Positions 16,156 through 25,228 of a stretch of DNA of 64,000 nucleotides are shown piece after piece (the stretch's first letter is position 1; each line of letters opens with the position of its first letter). A program made the translations under genes and the position numbers. The DNA is taken from contig JAFQVM010000006.1 in the NCBI GenBank assembly GCA_017407995.1, positions 37,564 to 101,563 of the forward strand, written 5' to 3'. Origin of the DNA: Clostridia bacterium. GTDB taxonomy: Bacteria > Bacillota > Clostridia > Oscillospirales > Acutalibacteraceae. The notes under the pieces were generated by a model, which did not search any database, had not been told where the DNA came from, and was given only the letters and a program-made list of their open reading frames with translations.

Positions 16156-17424
16156 TTATTTGCCGCTTTTTCGGCGCAGAAACTCATTATATAACTGAGC
16201 TTTTCTTTTATCGGTATATTCATAACTCCAAAGATTATAAATTCCGTTGAAATCCTCAAACGTTTCGTCAGGTAAAATTTTTGTCTGGCCGAATTTGTAT
16301 GGCAATGGCAGTTCGACTGTTCCGTTGGATGCAATATGATATTCCTTTGCAAGGGCTATAGCAACACGGTTTGCCTCCTGTCTTGGCAGTTCTTCGTCGA
16401 ATTTTATTTGTGTTATAGGGAAGAGTGCGCATTGAGCATTTGTTCTGCGATAAAATTCAGGTGATGTGCCGGAATGTCCGTGATGCGACATTTGAACTAC
16501 ATCGCATTTCAGATACTCATTATAGCGGCGAACCAAAACCTTGTCGCTCTCATTGGAACAGTCGCCGGGAAACAGAACTTTGCATCCGTCAACCTCCATC
16601 ATAAGTGCTGTTGAGGAGTTGTTATAGTCCGCAATCGAATTTGGAAATATATCTTCGTGGGTGCAAAGAACGGTGAACTCAATGTTGTCAATATAAAAAC
16701 GCTGGCCTGTGTGGAGTCGTATGTTTTTAACTTGGGGACTCTCGTCTATAATTCTTTCAAAGCGGTCAGTGACAATTCTGTCAGATTCTGCCCAGTGATT
16801 TCTGTCTCTGTGATTGGTTGTCGGAAAGTTGTAGTATACTGCCTGTATGTCTATTTCATCTTTGTGATAAAGCAGAATGTCAAGAAATTTTGCAACATGG
16901 TCAACATGGCTGTGAGAGAAAAACCATCCTTCAACAACAGGCTTTTTGCCTCCGTTAAGCTTTTTAAGAAACTCACAGATTCTTATGTCATCGTTGACCG
17001 AATAGATATGAGGGCTGTCTATTACAAAAAAACTGCCGTTGCCGCAGCGGATTATATAGCACATGCCGCAGTCAATAAGTGAGTGGTCAACCTCAAACTG
17101 CCACAGAGTAGTGTCACCGCTTCTTATGGCAGGAACGGTTTGATATCTGTTCGTGTTCGGGTCTGCAATAATACGCATCGTTTTTTCGCTTTCGCAAAAG
17201 TAGATGTGGACTGTTATATCGGAACTGTAGGTGCGGTGTTGATTTTGCTCAAGTGAAAGATTACTCACAAGAGTAAAGCCCGCTCTCTCAAGTAAGGTGC
17301 AAGTATTATCAAAGTCGACTTTTTCTGTGCTGTCGTATTTTAGCATAAATGAATTTCTGCCGCAGTCGTATTCACCGCACGGCTGCAATTCCGGTAGCGG
17401 AATACGGTTAAAAATCTTATTCAT
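16156..17424 (-). CDS. MBL-fold metallohydrolase, ComEC/Rec2-like catalytic domain
   Basis: 422 residues, no signal peptide or membrane helix. The C-terminal two thirds is a metallo-beta-lactamase fold: SHSHVDHVAKF (near 167-177, HxHxDH zinc motif), FPGDCSNESD (near 297) and MSHHGHSGT (near 320), the order seen in ComEC-type MBL hydrolases and other nuclease/phosphodiesterase relatives. The N-terminal ~130 residues show no known domain. Substrate unknown. The ATG at 17424 has only a weak ribosome site, and an in-frame stop lies 9 codons upstream. Confidence 0.85.
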   Translation of the reverse strand: MNKIFNRIPLPELQPCGEYDCGRNSFMLKYDSTEKVDFDNTCTLLERAGFTLVSNLSLEQNQHRTYSSDITVHIYFCESEKTMRIIADPNTNRYQTVPAIRSGDTTLWQFEVDHSLIDCGMCYIIRCGNGSFFVIDSPHIYSVNDDIRICEFLKKLNGGKKPVVEGWFFSHSHVDHVAKFLDILLYHKDEIDIQAVYYNFPTTNHRDRNHWAESDRIVTDRFERIIDESPQVKNIRLHTGQRFYIDNIEFTVLCTHEDIFPNSIADYNNSSTALMMEVDGCKVLFPGDCSNESDKVLVRRYNEYLKCDVVQMSHHGHSGTSPEFYRRTNAQCALFPITQIKFDEELPRQEANRVAIALAKEYHIASNGTVELPLPYKFGQTKILPDETFEDFNGIYNLWSYEYTDKRKAQLYNEFLRRKSGK

Positions 17425-17548
17425 ATTATCTTGGACAATCGGTTTGCTTCAAATATCAACAAATCGATTGTTGCCTCCCTTTTTATGGACGTTGATTAAA
17501 TTATATCATCCACAGAATAAAACGACAACGTTTTCTTTTGAAAGCGGA

Positions 17549-17577
17549 TATTCAAAAGGTAAATTTTGTGATATAAT
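17549..17577 (+). promoter_or_regulatory. Probable promoter of polA
   Basis: TATAAT (17572-17577) with a weak -35 (TATTCA, 17549-17554) at 17 bp. Confidence 0.45.
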
Positions 17578-17612
17578 AAAAAAGATATGATGAATTTCTC
17601 AGGAGGACAGAC

Positions 17613-20177
17613 ATGAATTTTCTTGTTATCGACGGAAACAGCATACTCAATCGTGCGTTTTACGGCATAAAGATTCTGACAACTAAGGACGGCAGGTTCA
17701 CAAATGCCATTTACGGCTTTATGAATATCTTTCTGCGCCTTAAGGAGGAGTGCTCTCCTGATGCGATAGCCGTAGCCTTTGATGTAAAGGCACCTACCTT
17801 TCGTCATGAGATGTACGGTGGATATAAGGCGACAAGAAAAGGAATGCCTGAGGAGCTTGCTCAGCAGCTCCCTGTTGTCAAAGAATTGCTCATAGCCATG
17901 GGTGTTACGGTCGTCGAGAAGCCCGGATATGAGGCTGATGATATTCTCGGTACGCTTGCAAAGCACAGCGGAGAGGATGTTTGTACGATAGCTACAGGCG
18001 ACAGGGACAGTCTTCAGCTCGTGTCGGACAGCGTAAATGTCCTGCTTGCATCAACCAAGATGGGCAGACCTGTTACAGAAAGATATACTCCTGCTGCCGT
18101 TTTTGAAAAGTACGGCGTAGAACCTGTAAAACTTATAGATATCAAAGCTCTTATGGGCGACAATTCGGATAATATTCCCGGTGTTGCAGGTATCGGTGAA
18201 AAAACAGCGGGAACTCTTGTCAGCAGTTTCGGAACCATAGAGGATATATATGAGAAAATTGACGAGATAGATGTCCGCCCTGCTGTTAGGGAGAAGCTTA
18301 AAGCGGATAAAGACATGGCTTTTCTGAGCAAAAAGCTCGGTACAATCAATTGCGATATCCCGATAGAGAAGAATACATCGAACTATGTTTTGAAAAAACC
18401 CGACAATTTCAAGGTTACAAAGATGCTTGCCGACCTTGAGATGTTTAAGCTTATTGACCGCCTCGGACTCGAAATAGCCGATGTATCACGCAGTGAGCAG
18501 GAGGAAATAAAGGCGGTTCCCGTATGTGAAGAAAACGACATTTCCCTGCTTATGACACGCATAAAAGCTGACGGTGAGAGCTATTTTATCTGGGATGAAG
18601 AAAACTGTTGGTTTGACTTTTCGGACAAGGTTGTTTTTGTGCGCTGTGAAAAAGAAGATTTTTATCCGTTCTTTATTAAGATGCTCGAGGATAAAAAGAT
18701 AAAGAAATATACAGCCGATATCAAAAAGCTTTATAGCTTTGCGGCTGCCTGCGGCTCAAAGGCGGAGAGCCTGTGTGGCGATATACAGCTTTCGGGATAT
18801 GTTCTGAATCCCTCTTCAACATCGTATGATGTGTTGCGACTTGCAGGTGAATACTCTGCGGTAATACCCGTTGAGGAAGAGGCTGACGGTGCACGTTCTG
18901 CGGCTTGTCTCAGAAAGCTTTTTGCTGCTATGAATGAAAAGATTGCCCAAAATGGACAGGAGCATCTTCTTAATGATATAGAGTTGCCGCTTGCCCGTGT
19001 GCTTGCGTCTATGGAACGGATAGGCTTTGCGGTAGACAGCGACGGTATAGCCCGATTCGGCGAGCAACTTGGGGAAAAGATTGAGGAGATAGAATCGGAA
19101 ATTTATCAGCTTGCGAGCTATGAGTTCAATCTGAACTCTCCCAAACAACTCGGCGAGGCACTTTTTGAGAAATTGGGACTGCCTGCGAAGAAAAAGACAA
19201 AGAGCGGATACTCAACTGATGCAAAGGTGCTCGAATCCCTTGCGGACAAACATCCTGTTGTTCGTGATATATTGGAATACAGAACTCTCTCAAAGCTCAA
19301 GTCCACTTACTGTGACGGACTTTTAAAAGTTATCGGTGAGGATGGTCGTATACATTCAACCCTCAATCAGACAGAAACAAGGACGGGGCGAATATCTTCT
19401 ACTGAGCCAAATCTTCAGAATATACCCGTGCGTTCGCCGCTCGGCAGAGAGATGCGCCGATTCTTTGTGGCGGCACCGGGCTGTGTGCTTGTAGATGCCG
19501 ACTATTCGCAGATTGAACTGCGAGTGCTTGCTCACATTTCGGGCGATAAGCATATGACTGAAGCTTTTAATAACAACACGGATATCCATACCGTGACCGC
19601 TTCTGAAGTTTTTGATATGCCGCCACAGTTGGTTACACCACTTATGCGAAGCCGTGCAAAGGCTGTCAATTTTGGCATAGTTTATGGTATAGGAGCTTTC
19701 TCACTGGCAAAGGATATCGGAGTTACAAGAGCTCAGGCTGACGAGTATATAAAGGGTTATCTCGGCCATTATTCGGGAGTAAACGAATATATGGAGCGGG
19801 TAGTTAAAAATGCAAAAGATACAGGTTATGCTGAAACTATATTTGCACGACGCCGCTATCTTCCTGAACTAACTGCCTCAAATGCGATGACAAGAGCTTT
19901 CGGAGAGCGTGTGGCCCGTAATATGCCTATTCAGGGAACTGCAGCGGACATAATTAAAGTTGCCATGATAAAGGTTTATAACACTCTCAAAGAACGCAAT
20001 CTTGCCGCAAGACTTATAATGCAGGTGCACGATGAACTGATAGTAGAAGCTCCTGAAAATGAAGTGGCAGAGGTTGCGGAGATTCTTAAAAATGAGATGG
20101 AAAATGCTGTAAATTTAAGCGTTGCTTTGACTGCGGATGTACACAGTGGAAAGACATGGTACGAGGCGAAAGAGTGA
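17613..20177 (+). CDS. polA: DNA polymerase I
   Basis: 854 residues. Repair and Okazaki-fragment processing polymerase. N-terminal 5' nuclease (VIDGNSILNRAFYG, EADDILGTLA, GDRDSLQL; to about 290). The central 3'-5' exonuclease fold (about 305-460) lacks the DxE and following acidic motifs, so proofreading should be absent, as in Bacillus/Thermus Pol I. Polymerase motifs: A, DYSQIELRVLAHIS (about 630); B, RSRAKAVNFGIVYG (about 680); C, QVHDELIVE (about 803). CAGGAGG before the ATG. No terminator seen after it. Confidence 0.97.
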   Translation: MNFLVIDGNSILNRAFYGIKILTTKDGRFTNAIYGFMNIFLRLKEECSPDAIAVAFDVKAPTFRHEMYGGYKATRKGMPEELAQQLPVVKELLIAMGVTVVEKPGYEADDILGTLAKHSGEDVCTIATGDRDSLQLVSDSVNVLLASTKMGRPVTERYTPAAVFEKYGVEPVKLIDIKALMGDNSDNIPGVAGIGEKTAGTLVSSFGTIEDIYEKIDEIDVRPAVREKLKADKDMAFLSKKLGTINCDIPIEKNTSNYVLKKPDNFKVTKMLADLEMFKLIDRLGLEIADVSRSEQEEIKAVPVCEENDISLLMTRIKADGESYFIWDEENCWFDFSDKVVFVRCEKEDFYPFFIKMLEDKKIKKYTADIKKLYSFAAACGSKAESLCGDIQLSGYVLNPSSTSYDVLRLAGEYSAVIPVEEEADGARSAACLRKLFAAMNEKIAQNGQEHLLNDIELPLARVLASMERIGFAVDSDGIARFGEQLGEKIEEIESEIYQLASYEFNLNSPKQLGEALFEKLGLPAKKKTKSGYSTDAKVLESLADKHPVVRDILEYRTLSKLKSTYCDGLLKVIGEDGRIHSTLNQTETRTGRISSTEPNLQNIPVRSPLGREMRRFFVAAPGCVLVDADYSQIELRVLAHISGDKHMTEAFNNNTDIHTVTASEVFDMPPQLVTPLMRSRAKAVNFGIVYGIGAFSLAKDIGVTRAQADEYIKGYLGHYSGVNEYMERVVKNAKDTGYAETIFARRRYLPELTASNAMTRAFGERVARNMPIQGTAADIIKVAMIKVYNTLKERNLAARLIMQVHDELIVEAPENEVAEVAEILKNEMENAVNLSVALTADVHSGKTWYEAKE

Positions 20178-20439
20178 TTTTGAGGTATGGAGAGGACTCG
20201 AAAATCAAGCAGCAACAGTATGTCGGATTTAGCTTGGAAAAAATATGATTGTATATTTTGTATAAAAAAGAATTTTAAAAATATTAAAAATGCTAATAGA
20301 AAAACTTTTTAAAACAGTTTAATATATAATATAAGTCTGAAAAATGGAAATATGTTCTTCAGATTCAAAAGAATCAGTCTTTTCTTAATACTTTTAAAGG
20401 AGAGATTGTAAAAAACTCTAAAAACAGGAGGAAAAACAA
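20178..20439 (+). other. AT-rich leader region upstream of the secreted-protein array
   Basis: No gene seen. A TATAAT (20325-20330) lies in a very AT-rich stretch without a clear -35. The leader after it can form CTGAA...TTCAG and GATTC-AAAA-GAATC hairpins (about 20336-20383). It ends in CAGGAGG before the first array gene. Confidence 0.45.
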
Positions 20440-21531
20440 ATGAAAACAACAAAAAAACTTTTAGCAGTTCTTTTGTCAGTTGTGATGCTTCTCGGCATTC
20501 TGCCGCTTAGCGTTTTGGCAGAAGAGACTCAAACAGTTGAACAGGGCATTTGGGTTGCAGGCACAAAGGTTTCAGACGGAACCTCAAACACCGTAACCTA
20601 CTGGGTCAATGACGGCAACGGCGGTATTACTCAAGAGGGCGCTACTGAGAAAAAGTACAACGTAAAAGTTCAGTATAGCAATATTACTCTGAAAAATGCA
20701 AACCTCAGCAAGCTCTATGAGTATTATTCTGAGGAAGCAACTGACTATCAGGGCAACAGCCTGGGCTACACTTTGAAAGAAGCAGCAGTTATCTATTCTA
20801 ATATATATTCCTTAAACCTTGTGCTTGAGGGAAAGAATAACACCATTACAGCAAAGGTTGATGATACTCAAACCGTAAGATATCAAAGTGTAGCAGGTAT
20901 TTGTTGCTTTAACGAAAAGGTAACTATGGGCAACTACAATAACCCCCAGTATAGCTATAACGGTACAATAGAATTAAGAGGAAAAGGAAAGTTAGACCTT
21001 AACGTTTCAAAGGGCAATAAGGTTTATGATGATTATTATAAAGCTAAAGAAGTTTGCAAGGGTATATACTTTTATACACTTAACATTAGAGATAATTCAA
21101 AAATTACGGTTTCTGACAGTGATGTAGCATTTTTCTGCGGTCGGGTATATGGCATAGGGAACACTCGTGCCGGTAGCATGCATATTTATAACGGAACAAT
21201 CGAAGCTAAATGCAATTACATGGTGTTTAACACACAGCCTTATAACAAATATATAAGAGATCCCAAGATAGTAGTCAGCGGAGATAAGAGCGGGGAAACT
21301 ACTGAAAAGTATGAGGAAAGCCTTGGTAGCTTGAGCGGTTTGAACTATAAATATGTAAAAATTACTGCTCGTTCTGCAGTTTCAGCATTTTTCTTAAATA
21401 CTTTTGAGGATGTTGCAGAGTATCTTGTTCCCCAGTATGTTTTCTTCCTCTTAGAAGTATTAATGCAGTTCCCGCTGGCATTTAGAGCTTTATTAAATTG
21501 GATTATTGAACTTATTTTAGGACTTCTTTAA
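20440..21531 (+). CDS. Secreted array protein A1 (parallel-beta-helix-like), unknown function
   Basis: 363 residues. Signal peptide MKTTKKLLAVLLSVVMLLGI...VLAEE (about 27 residues). Then a module shared by all four array members: IWVAGTKV, YWVNDGNGGIT, KYNVKVQYSNITLKNANLSKLY. The middle has repeating short strand/turn units (LNLVLEGKNNTI, GTIELRGKGKLDL, IRDNSKITVSDSD, GTIEAKCN) typical of right-handed beta-helices. The C-terminus (about 310-363) is a hydrophobic amphipathic tail, EYLVPQYVFFLLEVLMQFPL onward. No enzyme motif. AACAGGAGG ribosome site. Close to A2 and unlike the B proteins in its tail. Confidence 0.8.
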   Translation: MKTTKKLLAVLLSVVMLLGILPLSVLAEETQTVEQGIWVAGTKVSDGTSNTVTYWVNDGNGGITQEGATEKKYNVKVQYSNITLKNANLSKLYEYYSEEATDYQGNSLGYTLKEAAVIYSNIYSLNLVLEGKNNTITAKVDDTQTVRYQSVAGICCFNEKVTMGNYNNPQYSYNGTIELRGKGKLDLNVSKGNKVYDDYYKAKEVCKGIYFYTLNIRDNSKITVSDSDVAFFCGRVYGIGNTRAGSMHIYNGTIEAKCNYMVFNTQPYNKYIRDPKIVVSGDKSGETTEKYEESLGSLSGLNYKYVKITARSAVSAFFLNTFEDVAEYLVPQYVFFLLEVLMQFPLAFRALLNWIIELILGLL

Positions 21532-21589
21532 TTAAATTGTTTGTTTTGAATTAGTTTAAAAAAACGAAACTAAACAGGAGGAAAAATAA

Positions 21590-22594
21590 ATGAAGACGAC
21601 TAAAAAACTTTTAGCAGTCGTAATAGCTGCTGTTATGCTTCTAGGTGTTATGCCGTTGAGCGTTTTTGCAGATGATGTAGTTATCGCTCCCAAGGGTGTT
21701 TGGGTTGCAGGAGTCAAAGTTGATTCGGATAAAGAGGCATATTGGGTAAGCGATGGTGCCGGTGGTATAACAGATGTTGGTGCAAGCGCAGAAAAATACA
21801 ATGTTAAGTATATTCCTGCAATCACAGAAGAAGTTGAGAACAAAAAGGGCCAGATGGTTACTGAGGTAGTAGAACCTGCAGTCGTGACTTTGAAAAATAT
21901 AACTCTTAGTAAAGCTCTCCAGTATAAAACGGCAAACTATAGCTATTATAATACCTTGTCAGCAGTTATTTTTACCGAGAATAAGGTGGCTGTGACAATT
22001 GTTGTTGATGGTTCAATTGTTATCAACGCTGAGGCTGGATACGGTTTAAACTTAGGTGCTGAGTCAACAGTAAAAGGCCGTGGCAAGTTGGATATCTCTA
22101 ACGTTGGCACTGGTATAAGCGGAACTGCTATTATTGACGGACCAAAGGTTTCCATTAAAGCTGACTATGCATTTGGTAACAGTGAGTCTGCAGTTAAAAA
22201 AGGAACTCTTGAGGCAATTGGAACAATTGCTCTTAGCTCCTCTTCTTATTATGAGCTTAGCTTGCATGATTCACGCAGATGTACTGTAAAGCTTAATGCC
22301 GAAGCAACTGCTGATGGCGCAAAGAGATGGACCGGCGATGATGACCCCATTGAAATGGACGACGGTATCCCTATGCATGTACGTGACATGACAGTTGAAA
22401 CAAAGGGCTTCAAATATATCAAAGTCAGCTATTATCCTGAACCGATAGCAACAATGATTGTGTTGATGTTACAAAGCTTTGACCTTGCAATAGTATTCGG
22501 CAAAGGCTTATTCATAAGAATGCCGCTTCAAATCTATAATGTTGTAAAAATTATTATAGAGAATATCGGCGATATTAGTGACGCTTATAATTAA
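21590..22594 (+). CDS. Secreted array protein B1, unknown function
   Basis: 334 residues. Signal peptide of about 27 residues, shared module (VWVAGVKVDSDKEAYWVSDG, YNVKYIPA, VTLKNITLSKAL), then short beta-helix-like units (VTIVVDGSIVINAE, STVKGRGKLDI, GTLEAIGTIALSSSS). It shares with B2 the block LHDSRRCTVKLNAEATADGA plus a KYIKVSYYPEP strand and the C-terminal tail ending YNVVKIIIENIGDISDAYN. It is shorter than B2, lacking a central ~60-residue beta-helix portion. 58 nt after A1, same AACAGGAGG context. Confidence 0.8.
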   Translation: MKTTKKLLAVVIAAVMLLGVMPLSVFADDVVIAPKGVWVAGVKVDSDKEAYWVSDGAGGITDVGASAEKYNVKYIPAITEEVENKKGQMVTEVVEPAVVTLKNITLSKALQYKTANYSYYNTLSAVIFTENKVAVTIVVDGSIVINAEAGYGLNLGAESTVKGRGKLDISNVGTGISGTAIIDGPKVSIKADYAFGNSESAVKKGTLEAIGTIALSSSSYYELSLHDSRRCTVKLNAEATADGAKRWTGDDDPIEMDDGIPMHVRDMTVETKGFKYIKVSYYPEPIATMIVLMLQSFDLAIVFGKGLFIRMPLQIYNVVKIIIENIGDISDAYN

Positions 22595-22618
22595 TCTGTA
22601 GATTTATATTACGTTTGA

Positions 22619-22660
22619 CAACAGCCCTGCACTTTTGTGCAGGGCTGTTGTTGTGATTTT
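22619..22660 (+). terminator. Terminator after B1 (first copy of array terminator)
   Basis: CAACAGCCCTGCAC and GTGCAGGGCTGTTG with a TTTT loop, then TTGTGATTTT. The same stem recurs after B2. Confidence 0.88.
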
Positions 22661-22724
22661 ACATTTTTTTACTAATTTGTAAAAAATACCACTATTAATA
22701 TAAATAAAAAACCCAAAAAACCAT

Positions 22725-22753
22725 TTTACAAATTGGACAGGTTGTGTTATAAT
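22725..22753 (+). promoter_or_regulatory. Promoter of A2-B2
   Basis: TTTACA (22725-22730), 17-bp spacer, TATAAT (22748-22753). Confidence 0.75.
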
Positions 22754-22820
22754 TGCAATGTATTTTTATGGATAAATATCCTATATAGAAATATTGAAAA
22801 CAAAACAGGAGGAAAAACAA

Positions 22821-23813
22821 ATGAAAACAGCAAAAAAACTTTTAGCAGTTCTTTTGTCAGTTGTAATGCTTCTTGGCATTCTGCCGCTTAGCATTATGGC
22901 AGAAGAGGCAGACCAGGGCGTTTGGGTTGCAGGTGTCAGAGTTGACAACGGCACAGCAGAAACCTATTGGGTCAACGACGGAGAGGGCAGCATTAAATCA
23001 GAGGGTGCCGATGCGAAAAATTACAATGTTAAATATGCACCCGGTAAGCTTACTCTTAAAAATGCAAACTTAAGCAAATTGTATTTGTATAAAGAGCAAA
23101 ATTATACGTGGGTTATCTATAAATACGCATCAGTTATATATGCTGACATGGAAAACCTTGTAATTACTCTTGAAGGCAAAAACTTCATTAAAGCTGAAGT
23201 TAATGGTGGAAGCATTACTAACGAAGCCGGAAACACAATTAATGTTAATTACAACAATGTATCAGGTATTATTAACGGTGAAACATATTACTCCTCAAAT
23301 ACAACAACTATAGAGGGAAAAGGTAAAATTGACATTAACGTATCCAGAGGAGAAGGCATAAAAGCTTCTAGCGATGCTATAAACTACAGAGGCTTTACAG
23401 GCAGCAAATTCATTATTCAGGGCAAACCTAAGATTACAGTTTCTGATTGCGATACCGGCTTCTACAGCAGCGGTATTGAAATGTACGGCGGAGATATTGA
23501 AATCAGTTCTAACGGTCGTATAATTAACGGAAGCATGACCTTTAAACAATTCAGAGACCCCAAGGTGAGGGTTAGCACGAGCAAGGATGGCGAGGGTACT
23601 AAAAGCGGTAGCGCAACATCCTTAACCAGCAGTAAGAATCACTATGCAAAAATTACAACCTACTCACGTTTTGGTGAACTGTTTTTGAATACTGCTGAGG
23701 ACCTTCTTGGTTATCTTGCACCTGCATATCTGATGTTTGTGCTTGAGATAATTATGCAGTTCCCGATAACTGTAAAGAAGCTGTTGGAAAAGATTATAGG
23801 TTCACTTCTGTAA
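22821..23813 (+). CDS. Secreted array protein A2, unknown function
   Basis: 330 residues. Signal peptide nearly identical to A1 (ILPLS...MAEE), shared module VWVAGVRVDNGTAETYWVND, YNVKYAPGKLTLKNANLSKLY. Beta-helix-like middle with LVITLEGKNFIKAEV, TTTIEGKGKIDINVS, KPKITVSDCDTGF, GGDIEISSNG. C-terminal tail LFLNTAEDLLGYLAPAYLMF onward aligns with the A1 tail. ATG 22821 follows AACAGGAGG; an in-frame upstream ATG (22794) has no ribosome site. Confidence 0.8.
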   Translation: MKTAKKLLAVLLSVVMLLGILPLSIMAEEADQGVWVAGVRVDNGTAETYWVNDGEGSIKSEGADAKNYNVKYAPGKLTLKNANLSKLYLYKEQNYTWVIYKYASVIYADMENLVITLEGKNFIKAEVNGGSITNEAGNTINVNYNNVSGIINGETYYSSNTTTIEGKGKIDINVSRGEGIKASSDAINYRGFTGSKFIIQGKPKITVSDCDTGFYSSGIEMYGGDIEISSNGRIINGSMTFKQFRDPKVRVSTSKDGEGTKSGSATSLTSSKNHYAKITTYSRFGELFLNTAEDLLGYLAPAYLMFVLEIIMQFPITVKKLLEKIIGSLL

Positions 23814-23866
23814 TTTATTTGTTTTTGATTAGTTCAAAAAGCGATATTAATTAGGAGGAAAAATAA

Positions 23867-25093
23867 ATGAAAACGACTAAAAAACTTTTAGCAGTCGTGT
23901 TGGCAGCTGTTATGTTGCTTTGCGTTATGCCGCTGGGCGTTTTCGCTGACGAAGTTCTTACAACCATACCTCAGGGTGTTTGGGTTGCAGGCAAGAGAGT
24001 CGACTCTGACAAGGAAACATACTGGCTCAACGATAACGGCAGCATAACATCTACAAATGCAACTGCAGATAATTACAATGTTAAGTATACTCCTGCAACA
24101 GAAACTGCAGATGCAAATCTGACTTTAAAAAATGCAAATTTGAGTGACAGTGTTGTATATAAGTATGGTTCATATGATTATATGTCAGCTGTTGTTTATG
24201 TCTATGCTCAAAAGGATGTAAATGTAACAATTACTCTTGAGGGTTCAAATGCTATTACTGCTAAACCGGAATTAATAACAACTGGATATCAATCTAATAA
24301 TTACATATATGGCATAAAATGTGCGGATAGCAGTAATAGGAATGCAAGCGCAACAGTAATAGGCGACGGCTCTCTTGAAATAAAAGCTGAGCAGAACACA
24401 ATCGACGATTACTATAGTAGTGTTGCGGTAAACGGAGCCGATGCTCTTAATGTTGCCGGCAAAGCGAAAGTTACAATTGATGCAAAAGTAAATAAGGTTG
24501 GCAACCAGACAGGTTATTGGACAGGCGCTTATGCTGTCAAAATATTGAATGTATCCGAAAAGGCTACTGTCAAAGCTACTGCAAGCAGCAATGCGGATCT
24601 TATGTTTATCTATGCCGCAAACAGCGTAGAGGTTTCTGATAAAGCTAATGTTTTCCTTAGCGGTAAGTATGCGTTCGAAAATGCGGAGGTTAACGGCGGA
24701 ACATTTGAGGCTATCGGAACAACAAGCCTTAGCAGTGGTACTAGCAATGACCTTGATTTGTATGACAGCCGCAGATGCAGCGTAAGACTTAATACTGAAG
24801 CTACAGCTGACGGTGCAAAGAGATGGAACGGCGATGAGAAAAAAGACGAAGATTTTAATTTTGTAGGCGAAGATTTTACTGTTAGAGTAGATGGCTATAA
24901 ATATATTAAAGTTAAGTATTATCCTCAGCCGTTGTCAACAATCTCTTTGGTTTCTCAGACGATGTGGAATCTTTTTAGAGTATTTGTAAAGTATTTCGTA
25001 AGCGCTTTTATAAACTTCCCGATTAGATTCTATAACTCAATAAAGATAATTGTTGAAAACATCGGCGACTATATTGACTACTACAATAAATAA
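23867..25093 (+). CDS. Secreted array protein B2, unknown function
   Basis: 408 residues, the longest of the four. Signal peptide, shared module (VWVAGKRVDSDKETYWLND, YNVKYTPA, LTLKNANLSDSVVYKY), then more beta-helix-like units than B1 (VTITLEGSNAITAKP, ATVIGDGSLEIKAE, ALNVAGKAKVTIDAKV, KATVKATASSNADL, ANVFLSGKYAFENAEVNGG). Ends with the B-type block LYDSRRCSVRLNTEATADGA and tail YNSIKIIVENIGDYIDYYNK. 53 nt after A2; the A-B intergenic sequence resembles that between A1 and B1. Confidence 0.8.
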   Translation: MKTTKKLLAVVLAAVMLLCVMPLGVFADEVLTTIPQGVWVAGKRVDSDKETYWLNDNGSITSTNATADNYNVKYTPATETADANLTLKNANLSDSVVYKYGSYDYMSAVVYVYAQKDVNVTITLEGSNAITAKPELITTGYQSNNYIYGIKCADSSNRNASATVIGDGSLEIKAEQNTIDDYYSSVAVNGADALNVAGKAKVTIDAKVNKVGNQTGYWTGAYAVKILNVSEKATVKATASSNADLMFIYAANSVEVSDKANVFLSGKYAFENAEVNGGTFEAIGTTSLSSGTSNDLDLYDSRRCSVRLNTEATADGAKRWNGDEKKDEDFNFVGEDFTVRVDGYKYIKVKYYPQPLSTISLVSQTMWNLFRVFVKYFVSAFINFPIRFYNSIKIIVENIGDYIDYYNK

Positions 25094-25124
25094 TATAGCT
25101 GATTTAGTTGTGCCATAAATAGCA

Positions 25125-25161
25125 TAACAGCCCTGCACGTAAGTGCAGGGCTGTTAATTTT
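25125..25161 (+). terminator. Terminator after B2 (second copy of array terminator)
   Basis: TAACAGCCCTGCAC and GTGCAGGGCTGTTA with a GTAA loop, then ATTTT. Confidence 0.87.
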
Positions 25162-25191
25162 AAAAGCGTGCGGATTATCTGCACGCTTTTT
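25162..25191 (+). terminator. Second terminator hairpin
   Basis: AAAAGCGTGC (25162-25171) and GCACGCTTTT (25181-25190) then T. It isolates the array from the following dipeptidase gene, for which no clear promoter is seen. Confidence 0.8.
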
Positions 25192-25228
25192 ACATATTAT
25201 TATACCGACTGTTTTGAGGAGGTATAAT

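Larger units (their letters stand above)
20440..25161 (+). repeat. Segmental duplication: (A-B-terminator) x 2
   Basis: A1/A2 share one C-terminal tail type and B1/B2 another; both A-B gaps contain a GTTT-TGA-TTAGTT-AAAAA-CGA-TA pattern; both B genes end at the same AACAGCCCTGCAC stem. The simplest reading is duplication of a two-gene unit with its terminator, followed by divergence. Confidence 0.8.

Noticed and set aside
17613-20177. Loss of the 3'-5' exonuclease motifs in PolA as a novelty
   Set aside because: Proofreading-deficient Pol I is common in Bacillus, Thermus and clostridia.
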